A stretch of DNA of 53,273 nt. Origin: Fragilaria crotonensis (taxonomy: Eukaryota > Bacillariophyta > Fragilariophyceae > Fragilariales > Fragilariaceae). Every line of letters starts with the position of its first letter. Within the stretch, counting starts at the first letter, position 1. Position numbers and translations under genes: made by a program. Shown piece after piece: positions 18,694 to 29,109 of the stretch. Under the pieces are notes generated by a model that was not told where the DNA came from, ran no database searches, and saw only the letters and a list, made by a program, of their open reading frames with translations. Location of the stretch: assembly GCA_022925895.1 (NCBI GenBank), contig JAKSYS010000432.1, forward strand, positions 1-53,273. The letters are read 5' to 3'.

Positions 18694-21686
18694 CTACCCG
18701 CCCATGTTTTTCAGTCCCTTGGTTTGCGCTCGAGTAAAGTCCGCTTCACGGAGCGAGATCGTTCGCGCATTAGCCTTGTGTCGTCGTCGTCGTTTCACAA
18801 CTCTATTCCGATGGGTCTCCAAGATTGTGAATACCGGACAAGACGAACCAATGCGTACAGCGTCGGCGTATCCATTTTCAAAGCTTCCTTCGTAAGTGGA
18901 TCCAGTAAATTTAACAGAATAGCCCCCCACGCCGTAGTTGCAGCACATGCCATCTCCCCATTCATCTCGAATCGTAAACACGTAGCAAGTCGACGAATCA
19001 ATGCATTGCGTGTCCTCGCGCGTTTCCCATGATTTGTAGCCATTTCCACTCATGACTTGTGACCCAGATAATGTCCTGAGCGTCCAGGAGGTTTCGGATC
19101 CAAAGTAATCGGTAGTGATGTTTACGCTGATGCGAGCCTCCCCGGTGCCACATCGGGGTTTGATCTTCGTTTCTTCCACTAGTCCAAATTCTCCTCCAGA
19201 TGCAAGCTCGACACCATCCATGGAAAGAAGGTAGGAACCAACGCCGTTGTCACAGCACATACCGTCACCGTACTTGTCCTTCATTTGAAAGACGTACGAG
19301 TCATTTGGTATACACTTGCTCTCCTCGTATTCCTCGTTGGCTACCTCGTAGGGCCCACCCTTGAGTGTCACTATCCTTGCGGCGTTACGCAGTTCCCATT
19401 CCGTTTCGGCGGGGTATAGATCCGTTTTGATTGACAATTGAAACCACGTCTCATTTTCCTTACAATCGGGAATTCGTGTTTGCGAATCAGAAGGCTCCGA
19501 CGAAGGCGATACCGATTGGACATCTCGCGGAGCCGCTGGTTTTCCTGTCGGACGTGTGTCTACCGATGGGGTGACAATCGGGATAAAAGGAGACAGCATT
19601 GGCGCCGCCGACAATGGAGATGTTGTCTGAACCGTCGGGGCAAGAGAGTAGTCCTACCAAGGGATGGTACAACACTTGGAGTGAAAGTCGCTTGCAGATT
19701 ACTTGGTGAACTCGAATTTTGGACGGAAGGAAGAGAGGATTGAAAACTTGGTGGCAGAGTTGGAAGCCAGGTCTGATCGACCGTCGGTGCAGAGGTCGGA
19801 TCGACTGTTGGCGCAGAAGTCGGATCGACGGTTGGCGCAGTGGTCGGATCGACTGTTGGCGCATAGCTTGGTGCGGAGGTCGGACTTGAAGTCGGACGTG
19901 AAGTTGGCCAGGTCGTTGAAAGAGTTGGCCTCTGTGTCGTTTGCGGGATCGACGAAGGTAGCGGAACCTGAGCGTTCACAGGCGGCAGGGTGGACGCAGC
20001 CGCTGGTCCCTGTGTTGTCGGCAAGATCGAAAACTGCTGAGGAGTCGGCATCTCTGTTGGTCTCTGTGAAGTTGCTAAGTTCGATGATATAGTTGGCCTC
20101 TGCGAAGTTGGAGGAGGACGTCGGCACTTCATCACACCGATGTGTCTGGGATCCTTCAATGAAGATACTCAAGCGGACGTAGTTGGGAATCATGGTGTTG
20201 AAGATGCCACAAACCTTTATGATGAGAGGATTGGTCCCATCGAAGTTTTCATATTTGAACGAAGCTCCATTGCCCAGGCCAGCGAGAGAAGTGGACATTG
20301 ATCGTGTGCTGTTGCCTTCCGTGATGGTCACCTGGTCAGCTTTTTCAACCGTTCCCGAGTTGAAATCTTTTTTCCTGTTGTATTGAAGGTGCAGATTGCC
20401 GACCTTTACTAGTACGTATTCATTCGGAGATGTAGCTTTGTAGTCAACAAAAGTTGCCAGCTTTCCAGCCCAAGCCCCAGTGATTTTTGGGTCTACCACG
20501 ATTTTGCGATCATCGTACCACCCCAGAAGCCAGTTCTTATGCCCGTCAAAGCACATTTTGGGACCCTCGTTACTAGCGTAACTGTAGCCCACTGCGCCGC
20601 AAACGATGAGCGAAAACAGAATGATTGAAATCGCTAAAATCGCCACGCAATGCGACTGAACTTACTCAGACTACTCTGGTCGCCGTAGACAGCATCGCCC
20701 TCATTTGAATGCAAGAGGCCTAAATTGTGACCGACCTCGTGCGCCTGTTGAAGGTCAAATCAGCCTTACCACAAAATGACGGGAATACCCCAGGAAATAA
20801 CACTCACCTGTGCACTAGGGTAGCCACACCAAAGGTCATTGTATGACGACCGGTACCAATTTAGGTAACCATATGCAAGCCATGTTCCGGCAGTCCCAGG
20901 AGGTAAACATAGCATAACATGATCGTACAACCTGCTAAGTTCCCCAAACTTTGTATTGCCAACAGCAACCACCAAATTGTCAACATCAACACTGTTCATT
21001 CCACCAATCTTTTGGGGTAGTACAATCTCACCTACACCGTTCAATATGTTTGGTCCAGTCGCCGGAATGAACTTGAGTTTACCTGCCGAGCAATCACCAT
21101 AAACTGAAAGAAGGTTAACTTTGTCACCATCTGTACCAAAAATTCTGTTACTCAATTCTTTGGCAGTAAGCGTTAAGTTGCGATCAGCTGAGGAGACGCG
21201 AAGAACAAGAACTGTACTAGTTCCTATCTTTCGCACTGTTAGGCGCCTCGAATTGGAAGTGTCCCTCGGCTTCCTACGTCTGCGAATAGGAATGTTCTGG
21301 TTTTTCGGACTCCCCTTGGAAAGCTTTATCTTTGTACCAGGAGGTGCCACAACTTGATCTCTGGTGCCTTTCTTTCGAGACACCTTCCCCCGCGGAATGG
21401 TAGCGTAAACCTTTCCAGCATCAAGATCTGTCTTAAAAGCGGCAACGCTATCCTTGTCTAGGTCAACCGCATAGGTCATGTCTGAGTTGACACTCGTTTC
21501 ATCCGATTGAATGATGCATCTATACTCTTGCTCACCATCTCTGTCTTCATATTGTATGGCAAGGACTTTGATCTGACAGATTACCTCATCGCCATCTGGA
21601 AGTGCGTCCGACGCCTTTCCCTGTTCATCGCACCAGCCGCAAGAGATTGTTGACACCAACACCGCTGCCAATTTTAGAAACCTCAT
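18694..21686 (-). CDS. Gametolysin-like M11 metalloprotease (copy 1), three exons, linker frameshifted
   Basis: Exon 1 is 21686-20808 (signal peptide MRFLKLAAVLVSTISCGWC, propeptide, start of catalytic domain). A 63-nt intron (20745-20807) follows, then exon 2 (20744-20666) encoding AHEVGHNLGLLHS, the zinc motif HExxHxxGxxH. After a 74-nt intron (20592-20665), exon 3 opens with MGYSYASNEGPKMCFDGHKNWLLGWY, whose Met is the metzincin Met-turn. The catalytic region ends near FIEGSQTHRC. A P/T-rich linker (PTSAPTVDPTSAP units) comes next, then two Cys-rich domains with KYGDGMCCDNGVGSY and EWGDGMCCNYGVGGY. The linker lies in another frame: a +1 shift near 20120-20140 enters it and a compensating shift near 19640-19660 leaves it. 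It may be decay, sequence error or unseen introns. A secreted protease is likely. Confidence 0.75.
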
Positions 21687-22263
21687 CCTGCCTCGCCAAC
21701 GATAAGAAAATGTGGCCCTTGACTTCTAGTTCCAAATTTGGGTCTTCATTCCCATCCAGAGCTTGCAAGATTCGATTGGTCTGGGGTCCTTTGGTGGACA
21801 GCAAGTCCCGGAATGACTACACTTTGGAGGTGCAGCAAGATTCGTTGGAGTCTCCGCTTGGCAAATTCGATGTCTGGTGCGGCAGAGATATTCTTCCTCA
21901 AAAACAGCAACCTTCGCACGTGTTTTTGTGGATTTGTTGAAACAATAGAAGATAGGCAGGGCATTCACTTCTCAGAGTGATGTTAATGGTTGCACTGATC
22001 TACGTGTGTTCATGTTCTCTCATCAATCTACAAGGAGAATGGAGCATTAAAATGACCTTAAATCTTAAATGTCTCAGATTTTTTCATTTTAGAATATATT
22101 ATTAAGAAGACTGTATGTGTATAGGTGTGCATACATGCAAGAACGGAATTACTACTGCCCTATGCACATACAAATCGAATAAACTCATTGGCAAGGCTCA
22201 CATCCAAATACTCCAATTTTTTGTGTATACGAAAACCATGTCGAAGAACTCTTCCCGAAAACC
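21687..22263. promoter_or_regulatory. Intergenic between divergent M11 copy 1 and decayed SGNH copy
   Basis: A 577-base AT-rich region between the M11 start (-) and the ATG of the decayed SGNH gene (+). The small open frames here are not supported. ATATATTATTAAG near 22092-22105 is the most TATA-like stretch. Confidence 0.4.
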
Positions 22264-23046
22264 ATGACAAGCATAAAGCGGAGGGCTTCCTGGGTGCTGC
22301 TGCTTCTCGTTACGATTTCATGTCTCAAGGTCGAATTTTCATCAGAGACGAGCCCCTCAAGGACATTGCCTCCAAATTAGATCCCCATTTCCAGAAAATG
22401 CTGCTAGTCTAGAAATACATGATCGGAGCAAGATAGAACTGCCCACAGCAACGGTGATCCGAGCAGCATTTGGAGAATGGCCGACAACAATGGACAGAAA
22501 CATCAAGTGTCAACTCGTTCGAGATGGTCGAAACAATTTGCATAAAGTCGTGTATCCCTGCCGCGACATGATTTCGGGCAAGCCCTTACGCAACCGTGTG
22601 GAACTGCCGTCATCAAATTCTTTTCAGTTGTGCACCTTCATCCAGACAAACCTCAACATTCTTGTCATGGGTGACTCGTTACCTTTCGAGTTTGGGACAT
22701 GGTTTCACAATGTTGGAAGAGCCAAAAACAAGACGAATATTGAAGGCCTCCCTTGGAAACATCGCATCGCTGAGGTACTTGTGTGTTTTCCGAAGTGGAT
22801 GGAGGGGCACCATTTCATTCAGGAGGAATATTGACTTCTGGATATGAAAGAACCACGGCCTCTAACTTCCTTACTCTGGTAGATGTTGGAATAAAACGCG
22901 GGTAGCAACGCTGCTTAGTAAACTGCCAACTTCATCCGACAAAGGTACTGTCCTGATTTTTCGAGTATCGTACCCATGGCTGACCATGAAATAACGTGAC
23001 TGAGGAGTTCCTGCGTGAGAGAGTTGCAGTGGCTCACGAGTACCAG
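22264..23046 (+). pseudogene. Truncated, frameshifted tandem copy of the SGNH hydrolase gene
   Basis: It aligns base by base with the first 787 bases of the intact gene starting at 24112. The leader MTSIKRRASWVLLLLVTISCLKVEFSSETS matches that gene's MTRIRDKALWVLLVLVAISC. A one-base deletion just after AGCCCC breaks the frame and leads to a stop. The frame then resumes at 22454-22834 (IRAAFGEWPTTMD, YPCRDMISGKPL, LNILVMGDSLPFEFGTWF), which keeps the GDS block. A second frame loss occurs near 22790. Similarity ends near 23046 (GTTGCAGTGGCTCACGAGTACCAGG), so the C-terminal third, with the catalytic Asp-His, is absent. The shared ATG supports the downstream start chosen for the intact gene. Confidence 0.85.
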
Positions 23047-23484
23047 GCGCTTTGTGGATCGATCATTTATTTATACTGAAGGTTTTGACTGCGCAGTCCT
23101 GGGTTTGGGCCCTATGCAGTTTGATAGGTACCTCTCCTGTCATGTACAGAAGTCTAAGAGCCTGGTATGCCATAGCGATGGTTGTCACCTTTGAAATTTG
23201 CCGAACAGTAGTTTCTTGATGATGACTGCCAACAAGCCAGCAGGGCTATCTAGAGTTCTTCCCATTGTTAACTTGGATGACTTGGTCAGTGAACTCCGCG
23301 AAAAATGAGACTTCGAATAATTCAGAGCGATAAGTGGCTCGTTCAGATTCGATCATACTAGAAAGGGAAGACCTCGAGGCTCGTGTAACTCAAAATTTGA
23401 AAAACTTAAGCATTCACCGCTCAAGGGCCATAGAACGAGGCAAAATAAGAAAGAATGAGGCACATGCGACTGGTTGGACAAGCG
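23047..23484. other. Intergenic, origin not recognised
   Basis: About 440 bases between the end of the SGNH relic and the start of the PrxQ-M11 relic. A 77-codon plus frame crosses 23334-23567 but overlaps the relic and has no recognisable content. Nothing else is seen. Confidence 0.4.
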
Positions 23485-23810
23485 AGGTTGGAGCATTTCT
23501 CCATCCAACGTCAAAACGCAGCGAGGATGACTTTCGACATTTGAGTGACACAGCGTCAGCGAGCTGATCGTACAATGTGCTGAGTTCCCCAAACTTGGAA
23601 TGGCCAACTGCGTTGACATTGTACACACAAACACTGTTCATTCCACTGTTCGTCACTTCCCCTACTCCGTTCAATGTGTTTTTGTCACGAGCTTCACTTT
23701 GGTATCATCTGTACCAACGATTCTGTAGCTCAATGATTTCGCAGAAAATGTTGAGAGTTGCAATCAGCTGCGGAGACGAGATGAACAAGAACTGTACTAA
23801 TGCCTTTCTC
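23485..23810 (-). pseudogene. Chimeric relic: M11 fragment fused to the 3' end of a PrxQ gene
   Basis: Bases 23562-23810 match the catalytic-domain coding region of M11 copy 1 (20917-21240). On the minus strand they read LNGVGEV...GMNSV...FGELSTLYD, against NGVGEIVLPQKIGGMNSVDV and FGELSRLYDH in the intact gene. Directly after LYD the text becomes QLADAVSLKCRKSSS, which corresponds to [15 protein letters not shown] at the C-terminus of the PrxQ gene (26257-26805). The nucleotide match to the PrxQ 3' end covers about 23485-23562 (CTTTCGACATTTGAG against CTTTCGCCATTTGAG, GCGTCAGCGAGCT against GCGTCGGCGAGCT). The switch point is GAGCT/GATCGTAC near 23562. Internal stops and missing parts make it nonfunctional. 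Confidence 0.75.
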
Positions 23811-23932
23811 AGCGAATTTGAGCACGTTCTGGTTTTCCTCTACTCTAGTAGTAGCGATAAAATGCTGACCACTGCGTCCTTCGATCAGATATTTTTGAAC
23901 CTGAAACGTCGACTTACTTTATGACGGACATG

Positions 23933-23940
23933 TATAAATA
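23933..23940 (+). promoter_or_regulatory. TATA-box candidate for the SGNH hydrolase gene
   Basis: TATAAATA lies 172 bases upstream of the preferred ATG at 24112. It is the best TATA match in this interval. Its use is inferred from position only. Confidence 0.35.
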
Positions 23941-24111
23941 GAGAATGTACGCAGAATATATGCATATATTCATTCAGTTTTACATCAATACTTCCCGTGG
24001 TATATGGATATATACTATATACACGTACCTTTCAAAAAATATACTCCAGTATTCAACCTTCCACACTTTCCGACACAATATGGAAGAAGGCTTGTGAGGA
24101 CAGCGAGAACA

Positions 24112-25398
24112 ATGACAAGGATAAGGGACAAGGCTCTCTGGGTGCTACTCGTTCTCGTTGCGATTTCATGTCTTGAGGTCGATCTTTCGTCAGAGACGAG
24201 CCTATTCAAGGACTTTGCCTCTATATTAGCGTCCTCACTTCCGACAAATAATGATACTTACCTACGAATACACGATTTGAGCAAAATAGAGCTGCCCACA
24301 CCAATGGTGATCCGAGCAGCTTTTGAAGAATGGCCGAAAACAATGGACACAAACATCAGATATCAGCTCGTTCGAGGAGATCGATACAATGTGAATGCAG
24401 GCACATATCCCTGCCGCGACAAGATTTCGGGGAAGCCTTTAGACCACCGTGTGGAACTTCCTCTATCAAATCCGTTTGATTTTTACACCTTTATCCAGAC
24501 CGATCTCAATATTCTTGTCATGGGTGACTCGTTAGCAGTCGAGTTTGGAACCTGGTTTCAAAATGCTGGAAGAGCAAAAAACAAGACGAATATTGAAGGT
24601 ATCGATTGGAAGCGATACATTGCTGAGGGACTTGTTTTCGCTGACGTGGATGGAGGGGGCACCATTTCTTACTGGAGAAATCTTGGCTTTTGGCTGAGAA
24701 GAAACCATGGCCTCCCACTGCCCAATTACGGCAGGGGATGGACTGAATCGTGGGTGACGACGCTGCATAGTAAACTACCGACGTCATCCGACAAAGTTCA
24801 CGTCCTGATTTTTCGAGTATCTCACCCATGGCTGAGCATGAACGATGTAACTGAGGAATCCCTGCGTGAAACCATTGCAGTGGCTCAGGATTATTTAGGG
24901 GAGCCACTGACAATTATTTTTATGACCGTGCCCGTCAACAATAACATTGTCACACAGCAAGACTTCGACGATTTCCGAGCTATGAACAATCGCATTCGAT
25001 CGTTCGTGACAAATTTGCATTCATCCGACGTTCTGGTGAGTGACCTTGAAGTTTACATGGATAACATTATCAAATGGAATGCAAAGCAGATTGGCATGAA
25101 CACTTCGTATCCAAGCTGCTTTCTCGCAGAACGCCTTGTCATGCGCCGCAATGCTCATCACGTTGCTCAGGTGTGCGGAGAGCGCGTCCCGATCAACAGT
25201 ACATCTTGCCGAAAGAACATACTGCTAAACGATGGTTTACATTTCTGCACGGAGACCCTTGGGCCTCGCTTATTCGCCAACTGGGCATGCCTACTTCAGT
25301 GCATGGAGCGTTCGTCACAGGCAATCAGGGAGTGTGAAAGGGCGTGCAATGAGGTGTACTTCACCCTCAATGAAACCCTTCCTGCGGGTGGAATTTGA
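24112..25398 (+). CDS. Membrane-anchored SGNH/GDSL-type hydrolase
   Basis: 428 residues from the ATG at 24112. An in-frame ATG at 24004 would add 36 residues, but the tandem relic shares only the 24112 start, which directly precedes the hydrophobic anchor (ALWVLLVLVAISCL, residues 8-21). The anchor is probably a signal-anchor or signal peptide. Motifs: NILVMGDSLAVEFGTWF with the GDS nucleophile block (Ser140), FRVSHPWLSMND in the middle, and LNDGLHFC near the C-terminus with a D-x-x-H pair (Asp374, His377), as in SGNH esterases and the TBL/PC-esterase group. Cysteines cluster in the last 80 residues, which fits a secreted domain. The substrate is unknown, and a carbohydrate ester is plausible by family (inference). 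The neighbours are M11 proteases. Confidence 0.75.
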   Translation: MTRIRDKALWVLLVLVAISCLEVDLSSETSLFKDFASILASSLPTNNDTYLRIHDLSKIELPTPMVIRAAFEEWPKTMDTNIRYQLVRGDRYNVNAGTYPCRDKISGKPLDHRVELPLSNPFDFYTFIQTDLNILVMGDSLAVEFGTWFQNAGRAKNKTNIEGIDWKRYIAEGLVFADVDGGGTISYWRNLGFWLRRNHGLPLPNYGRGWTESWVTTLHSKLPTSSDKVHVLIFRVSHPWLSMNDVTEESLRETIAVAQDYLGEPLTIIFMTVPVNNNIVTQQDFDDFRAMNNRIRSFVTNLHSSDVLVSDLEVYMDNIIKWNAKQIGMNTSYPSCFLAERLVMRRNAHHVAQVCGERVPINSTSCRKNILLNDGLHFCTETLGPRLFANWACLLQCMERSSQAIRECERACNEVYFTLNETLPAGGI

Positions 25399-25905
25399 TG
25401 GGACAAACATGTGCAACCCACTAGGTATCCTTCTTTGGCGCCTCGTGTGTTTCTGTACCACCAAGATCTTAAGGTGTGATTGATTGATTGTCGGTGGAGT
25501 TTGATCTTCTGTGAAGAATCAAGGCTCTGGAGCAAGCCCCAACAAATCCAGATGTTCTATTTCGGGAACGTGCCACAACTCCATAGTTCATTCCGTACTA
25601 CGTACTCGTATTGAGCGTCTCCTTGGGTTGAGATTGCTCCCTTAATAACTTGTTTTCCCTGATGTCCTAGTACCCTCGGAAGGGAACGGTGCCTGAACCG
25701 AAATGGAATCTGGATCCAGATGCTCAATGGCTTGACATATAAGTGAATTATGGATTCTTGGTCAGTTGTTAGTGAAGATTTTGTCTGCAAAGACCTGGCT
25801 TTGTGGCAACTCTGCGAAAGCGAGTCTTGGACAATTCAAAATGATGAACTGGTTTTGGTGTGATCCCAACTTCCATACAGCAGCGTCCTCTCAGGAGAAG
25901 GCGTG
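25399..25905. other. Intergenic, no supported gene
   Basis: About 500 bases downstream of the SGNH gene, with only short frames. GTACTACGTACTCGTA near 25595-25610 is a small example of the GTAC-word composition. Confidence 0.4.
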
Positions 25906-26191
25906 CGTCTAGAATTTTTCGCCAGAGAAAGTCTGATGTCACTTGCGTAGCCGTAGGGTCCATGTTTCCACTAGTTTAATCACTGAATCTGCTCTAAGAT
26001 TTCGAACTTGCCAAGAATGTACGCCAACTTGAGTAGGAGTAAGGGATCCGTCTAGAATTTTTCGCCAGAGAAAGTCTGGTGTCACTTGCGTAGCCGAAGG
26101 GCCCACATTTCCAATAGTTTGATCACTGAATCTGCTCTAGGAGGTCGAACTTGCCAAGAATGCACGCCATACTTTAGCAACAGCAAGGGAT
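25906..26191. repeat. Tandem direct duplication, 143-base unit, two copies
   Basis: Copy 1 is 25906-26048 and copy 2 is 26049-26191. Both begin CGTCTAGAATTTTTCGCCAG, continue through AGAAAGTCTG-TGTCACTTGCG, and end with TTGCCAAGAATG-ACGCCA followed by a diverged AAGGGAT tail. Differences are mostly single-base substitutions, so the duplication is fairly recent. It is noncoding and lies between the SGNH and PrxQ genes. Confidence 0.85.
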
Positions 26192-26256
26192 AAAAATCAT
26201 AAAGAAGGAAGACACATGCTATATGTTTTGCTAGCTATCGTGGAGGGCTTCTCCAT

Positions 26257-26805
26257 CTAGCGTTTCAACGCTGCCAAGGTGTCTTTCGCCATTTGAGCAT
26301 GGGAAGCGGCGTCGGCGAGCTCATTGTAAACCTTCTGGCAGACTCCATTTTTGTCGAGGACATAGGTGACACGACCAGGGAGGAGTCCAAAGGCTGCTTT
26401 GGGAACATTGAACGCCTTGCGAACCGTATCGTTATCATCCGCAAGGATAGAGAATGTCAGACCGAGCTCCTGGGCAAACTTTTGCTTGGACGCAACATCC
26501 TGGCCGCTAATTCCGACGAGGTCAGCACCAAATTTCTTTCGGATTTCGTCGACTATTGTGTTGAAAGTTTTCGCCTGGACAGTGCATCCAGGAGTAGCGT
26601 CGGCAGGGTAAAAATACACAACAAGGGGCTTCTTGATCTTCGAGCGAGTGACAGTTTTGCCATTTTGATCGACGAGTGAAAAGTCAGGTGCAGTCTCTCC
26701 AACTGCCAGATTCAGCTGTGACTTCAAGGCACTGTTAGGAACGCTGGATACGAAAGCATTGGCTCCGAGAAGGAGGGACACAAGGACGGTAAGTCTGAAG
26801 TTCAT
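26257..26805 (-). CDS. PRXQ: Peroxiredoxin Q / BCP-type, plastid-targeted, resolving Cys missing
   Basis: 182 residues. The leader [20 protein letters not shown] is a signal peptide ending in ANAF-VS, close to the diatom ASAF-AP plastid import motif, so plastid location is likely. The thioredoxin-fold body has [15 protein letters not shown], then [20 protein letters not shown] with the peroxidatic Cys74, [26 protein letters not shown], and [16 protein letters not shown]. In PrxQ the resolving Cys usually lies five residues after the peroxidatic one, but here that position is Lys79. The other Cys in the mature part is Cys156, so the enzyme may act as a 1-Cys form or use an atypical partner. 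It would reduce H2O2 and alkyl hydroperoxides. No intron. A relic of its 3' end lies near 23485-23562. Confidence 0.88.
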   Translation of the reverse strand: MNFRLTVLVSLLLGANAFVSSVPNSALKSQLNLAVGETAPDFSLVDQNGKTVTRSKIKKPLVVYFYPADATPGCTVQAKTFNTIVDEIRKKFGADLVGISGQDVASKQKFAQELGLTFSILADDNDTVRKAFNVPKAAFGLLPGRVTYVLDKNGVCQKVYNELADAASHAQMAKDTLAALKR

Positions 26806-27586
26806 GGTTACTTTCGATCTCGCAAAGGCTGCTTTCTAGGACGACTTATTATGAGTACATAGACAGCTCTCATCAGTCTTTCTTGAAGATGAGGTGGTCG
26901 AAGGTTTGGCGTCATCCGTGTGCGGTGTGGATCACCCGAGACGGCCCACATCCAGGTACAAGTAGGTACCAGTACAAGGTACAAAGTATGTCATATGCAG
27001 TCGAGGATGGATGATCTGAATGACGTTCGCGTTCGAAAATACGAGTCCCAGGTATGAACAGTCAATCCACACACGAATGCAACATCACAAATCATAACAC
27101 CTCACATGGAAGAACACTGCTTGATTTTTTACGGTACTGGTACATAGCCAATAGGAACGAAGTACAGAACTACTGTAGCAACCTTGCACAACCTCTGACT
27201 CTACCGGTACAGGTAGTACAAGTACTCCAACCACAGCTGACGGCGAAACGCCACAACGCCACCCATCTTTCTGCACGTTGAGTCCTGCGGCCTGCTTTTC
27301 ATGTAGATGCAAGAAAAGGGTGCAGGTAAGGGCATCATAGGGAATAGGGACTAAAGTGTAAAGATGTTTTGACATCAAGGCTAGCACACGAGGTTCGTCA
27401 TGAGCACTGCCACAGTCAGGAACCTATGTTGAATGAGTAAATTCTTGAAGGAGGTAGGGCCCTAGTTGTTGTTTTCTGCAATAACTAATGCGCATACATT
27501 CAGTTTTGTAGTACTGGATAGGGATTTGTTAGCTGACGAGCTAATGCTTTCTGAGTTCAGAGTGACTGTGGGCACAACGGAACAAC
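26806..27586. repeat. Intergenic with GTAC-word block
   Basis: The upstream region of PrxQ and the 3' flank of M11 copy 2. Words such as GGTACAAGTAGGTACCAGTAC (from about 26953), GTACTGGTACATAG and GGTACAGGTAGTACAAGTACT (27199-27230) are dense. The small frames are not supported. Confidence 0.5.
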
Positions 27587-29076
27587 CTATGTGCGGCCGA
27601 GACAACTCACGTTGTCCGATTTTCGGGAAACTTGAACCACAGCGAATTGCCTGTCAGTCGAATACGGTACTCTGGAGCAAAACTCAATCTTGTAGTTCTT
27701 GTAGAGAGTGCTAGTTCCTAGCGCCAGGCCCACCAGCAATTCGGATTCGAAATCTTCACCACTGGCCTTAATGATAACGATTTGGTTTCGGTTCTCCTGA
27801 ACCTGAATGTTGGCGCCTTGGGCGCGATTGTACTGAATGTAGACGTCGCTAAAATGAATCAGCACGTAATCGCCGTTAATTGCTCGCTGGTAGTCTGTAA
27901 ACGCGAGAAGGCGCCCCTTCCACGGTTTCACGTTGGGGAGGATCTCGACCTGTCGATCTCTAAACCATCCCAACACCCAATGCTTATGCGCATTAAAGCA
28001 CATACGTGGACCGCCAGTCCATTTGTATGAGGGGCCCATCATACAAGTTTCGTCTCTGTAATTTCCCTCCTTGTTCGAATGACTGAAAGACGGGTACGGC
28101 GCAAATGATCAGTACACATTACTCAAGGACAACCACTTTAATGCTCACGAGGCGCTTTGTATACGTACTAAAGACCAATATTGTGGCCAATCTCATGCAC
28201 AACGACACTGTTTTGGCCACACCAGTCGTCGTTGTAGACGGTGCGGTAAAAAGAATTGTAGCCGTAAGCAGCCCAGGAACCGGCCGTACCTCTCGGAAGA
28301 CAGTATATTATATGGTCCCAATTCCATACGGATCCATATTTTGAGTTTATTGCAGTCGTAACGGCATTTTCCACTTGGCGATTGCTAGCACCTTTGACAT
28401 TCATGTTGATTTTAACGAAGCCAACGCCTTTCACAATGTCATACCCTTTCGCTGGAACAATTTTTAGCTTTCCGTGCGAGCAATCCGTGTAAGTCTTTGC
28501 CAATGTCCCAGAGGGAACGTTCGGTTCTCGATCTTGGACTACATTCAATCCATTTCCGAATATCCTGTTGTATAAAAGATTCGCGCTCAAGGACGTTCTA
28601 GCATCATTAGCAATCACACGAATTACCAATACTTCGGATGTTCCCGCCTTCCGTTGACTTCCGGATCCAGAGAGCTTCCGACGTCCACCACTTTTTCCGA
28701 ATGTGATATCACTCGCACTTGACACAACGATTTCGTCCGAAGAGGCACGAGAGCCACCACGGTTGCCCCGCCCAGGGAGGCTCCCTCCTTTAACATTCAT
28801 GGTTTTTTGTCCCGGTGCTTTGAGCTGTTTCTTGTGAGTTTCGACGATTTTCACAGGGATGCTGTACACTAGATCATTCACAAGACACGATACAACCTCA
28901 TCTGTACTTTGGACTGTCGTATTTTGAAAAGCTCGGTCAAATCGCAAAACGTGTGCAATGAGGACATCACAACTGAAAACATCGGTTTCGTTGCTTGTCA
29001 CCGACACCGGTGTCGATCCTCTTATCGGTAAGATCCCTGTGGCGAGAAGTACAAAGCAAAGAAAATTAAAGAACAT
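27587..29076 (-). CDS. Gametolysin-like M11 metalloprotease (copy 2), two exons
   Basis: Exon 1 is 29076-28169 and exon 2 is 28082-27587. The 86-nt intron has donor GTACGT and acceptor TTTCAG. The spliced frame is continuous and gives 467 residues. The ATG at 29076 begins the signal peptide MFFNFLCFVLLATGILPIRG; the longer frame has no ATG. After a basic Gly/Ser-rich propeptide comes the catalytic domain: TSEVLVIRVIANDA, HIIYCLPRGTAGSWAAYGY, and VHEIGHNIGLYHS spanning the splice junction (intron within the codon after GL). It continues ETCMMGPSYKWTGGPRMCFNAHKHWVLGWF, with the Met-turn. The protein ends soon after a conserved Cys (DNVSCLGRT) without the linker and Cys-rich tail of copies 1 and 3, so it is the minimal architecture. 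A secreted zinc protease is likely. Confidence 0.85.
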
Positions 29077-29109
29077 GATCACAGGTAACTGCCGGTCAGA
29101 TTGAATCAA

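Noticed and set aside
24004-24111. Upstream ATG as start of the SGNH hydrolase
   Set aside because: The added 36 residues are not shared by the tandem relic, which begins at the position matching 24112.
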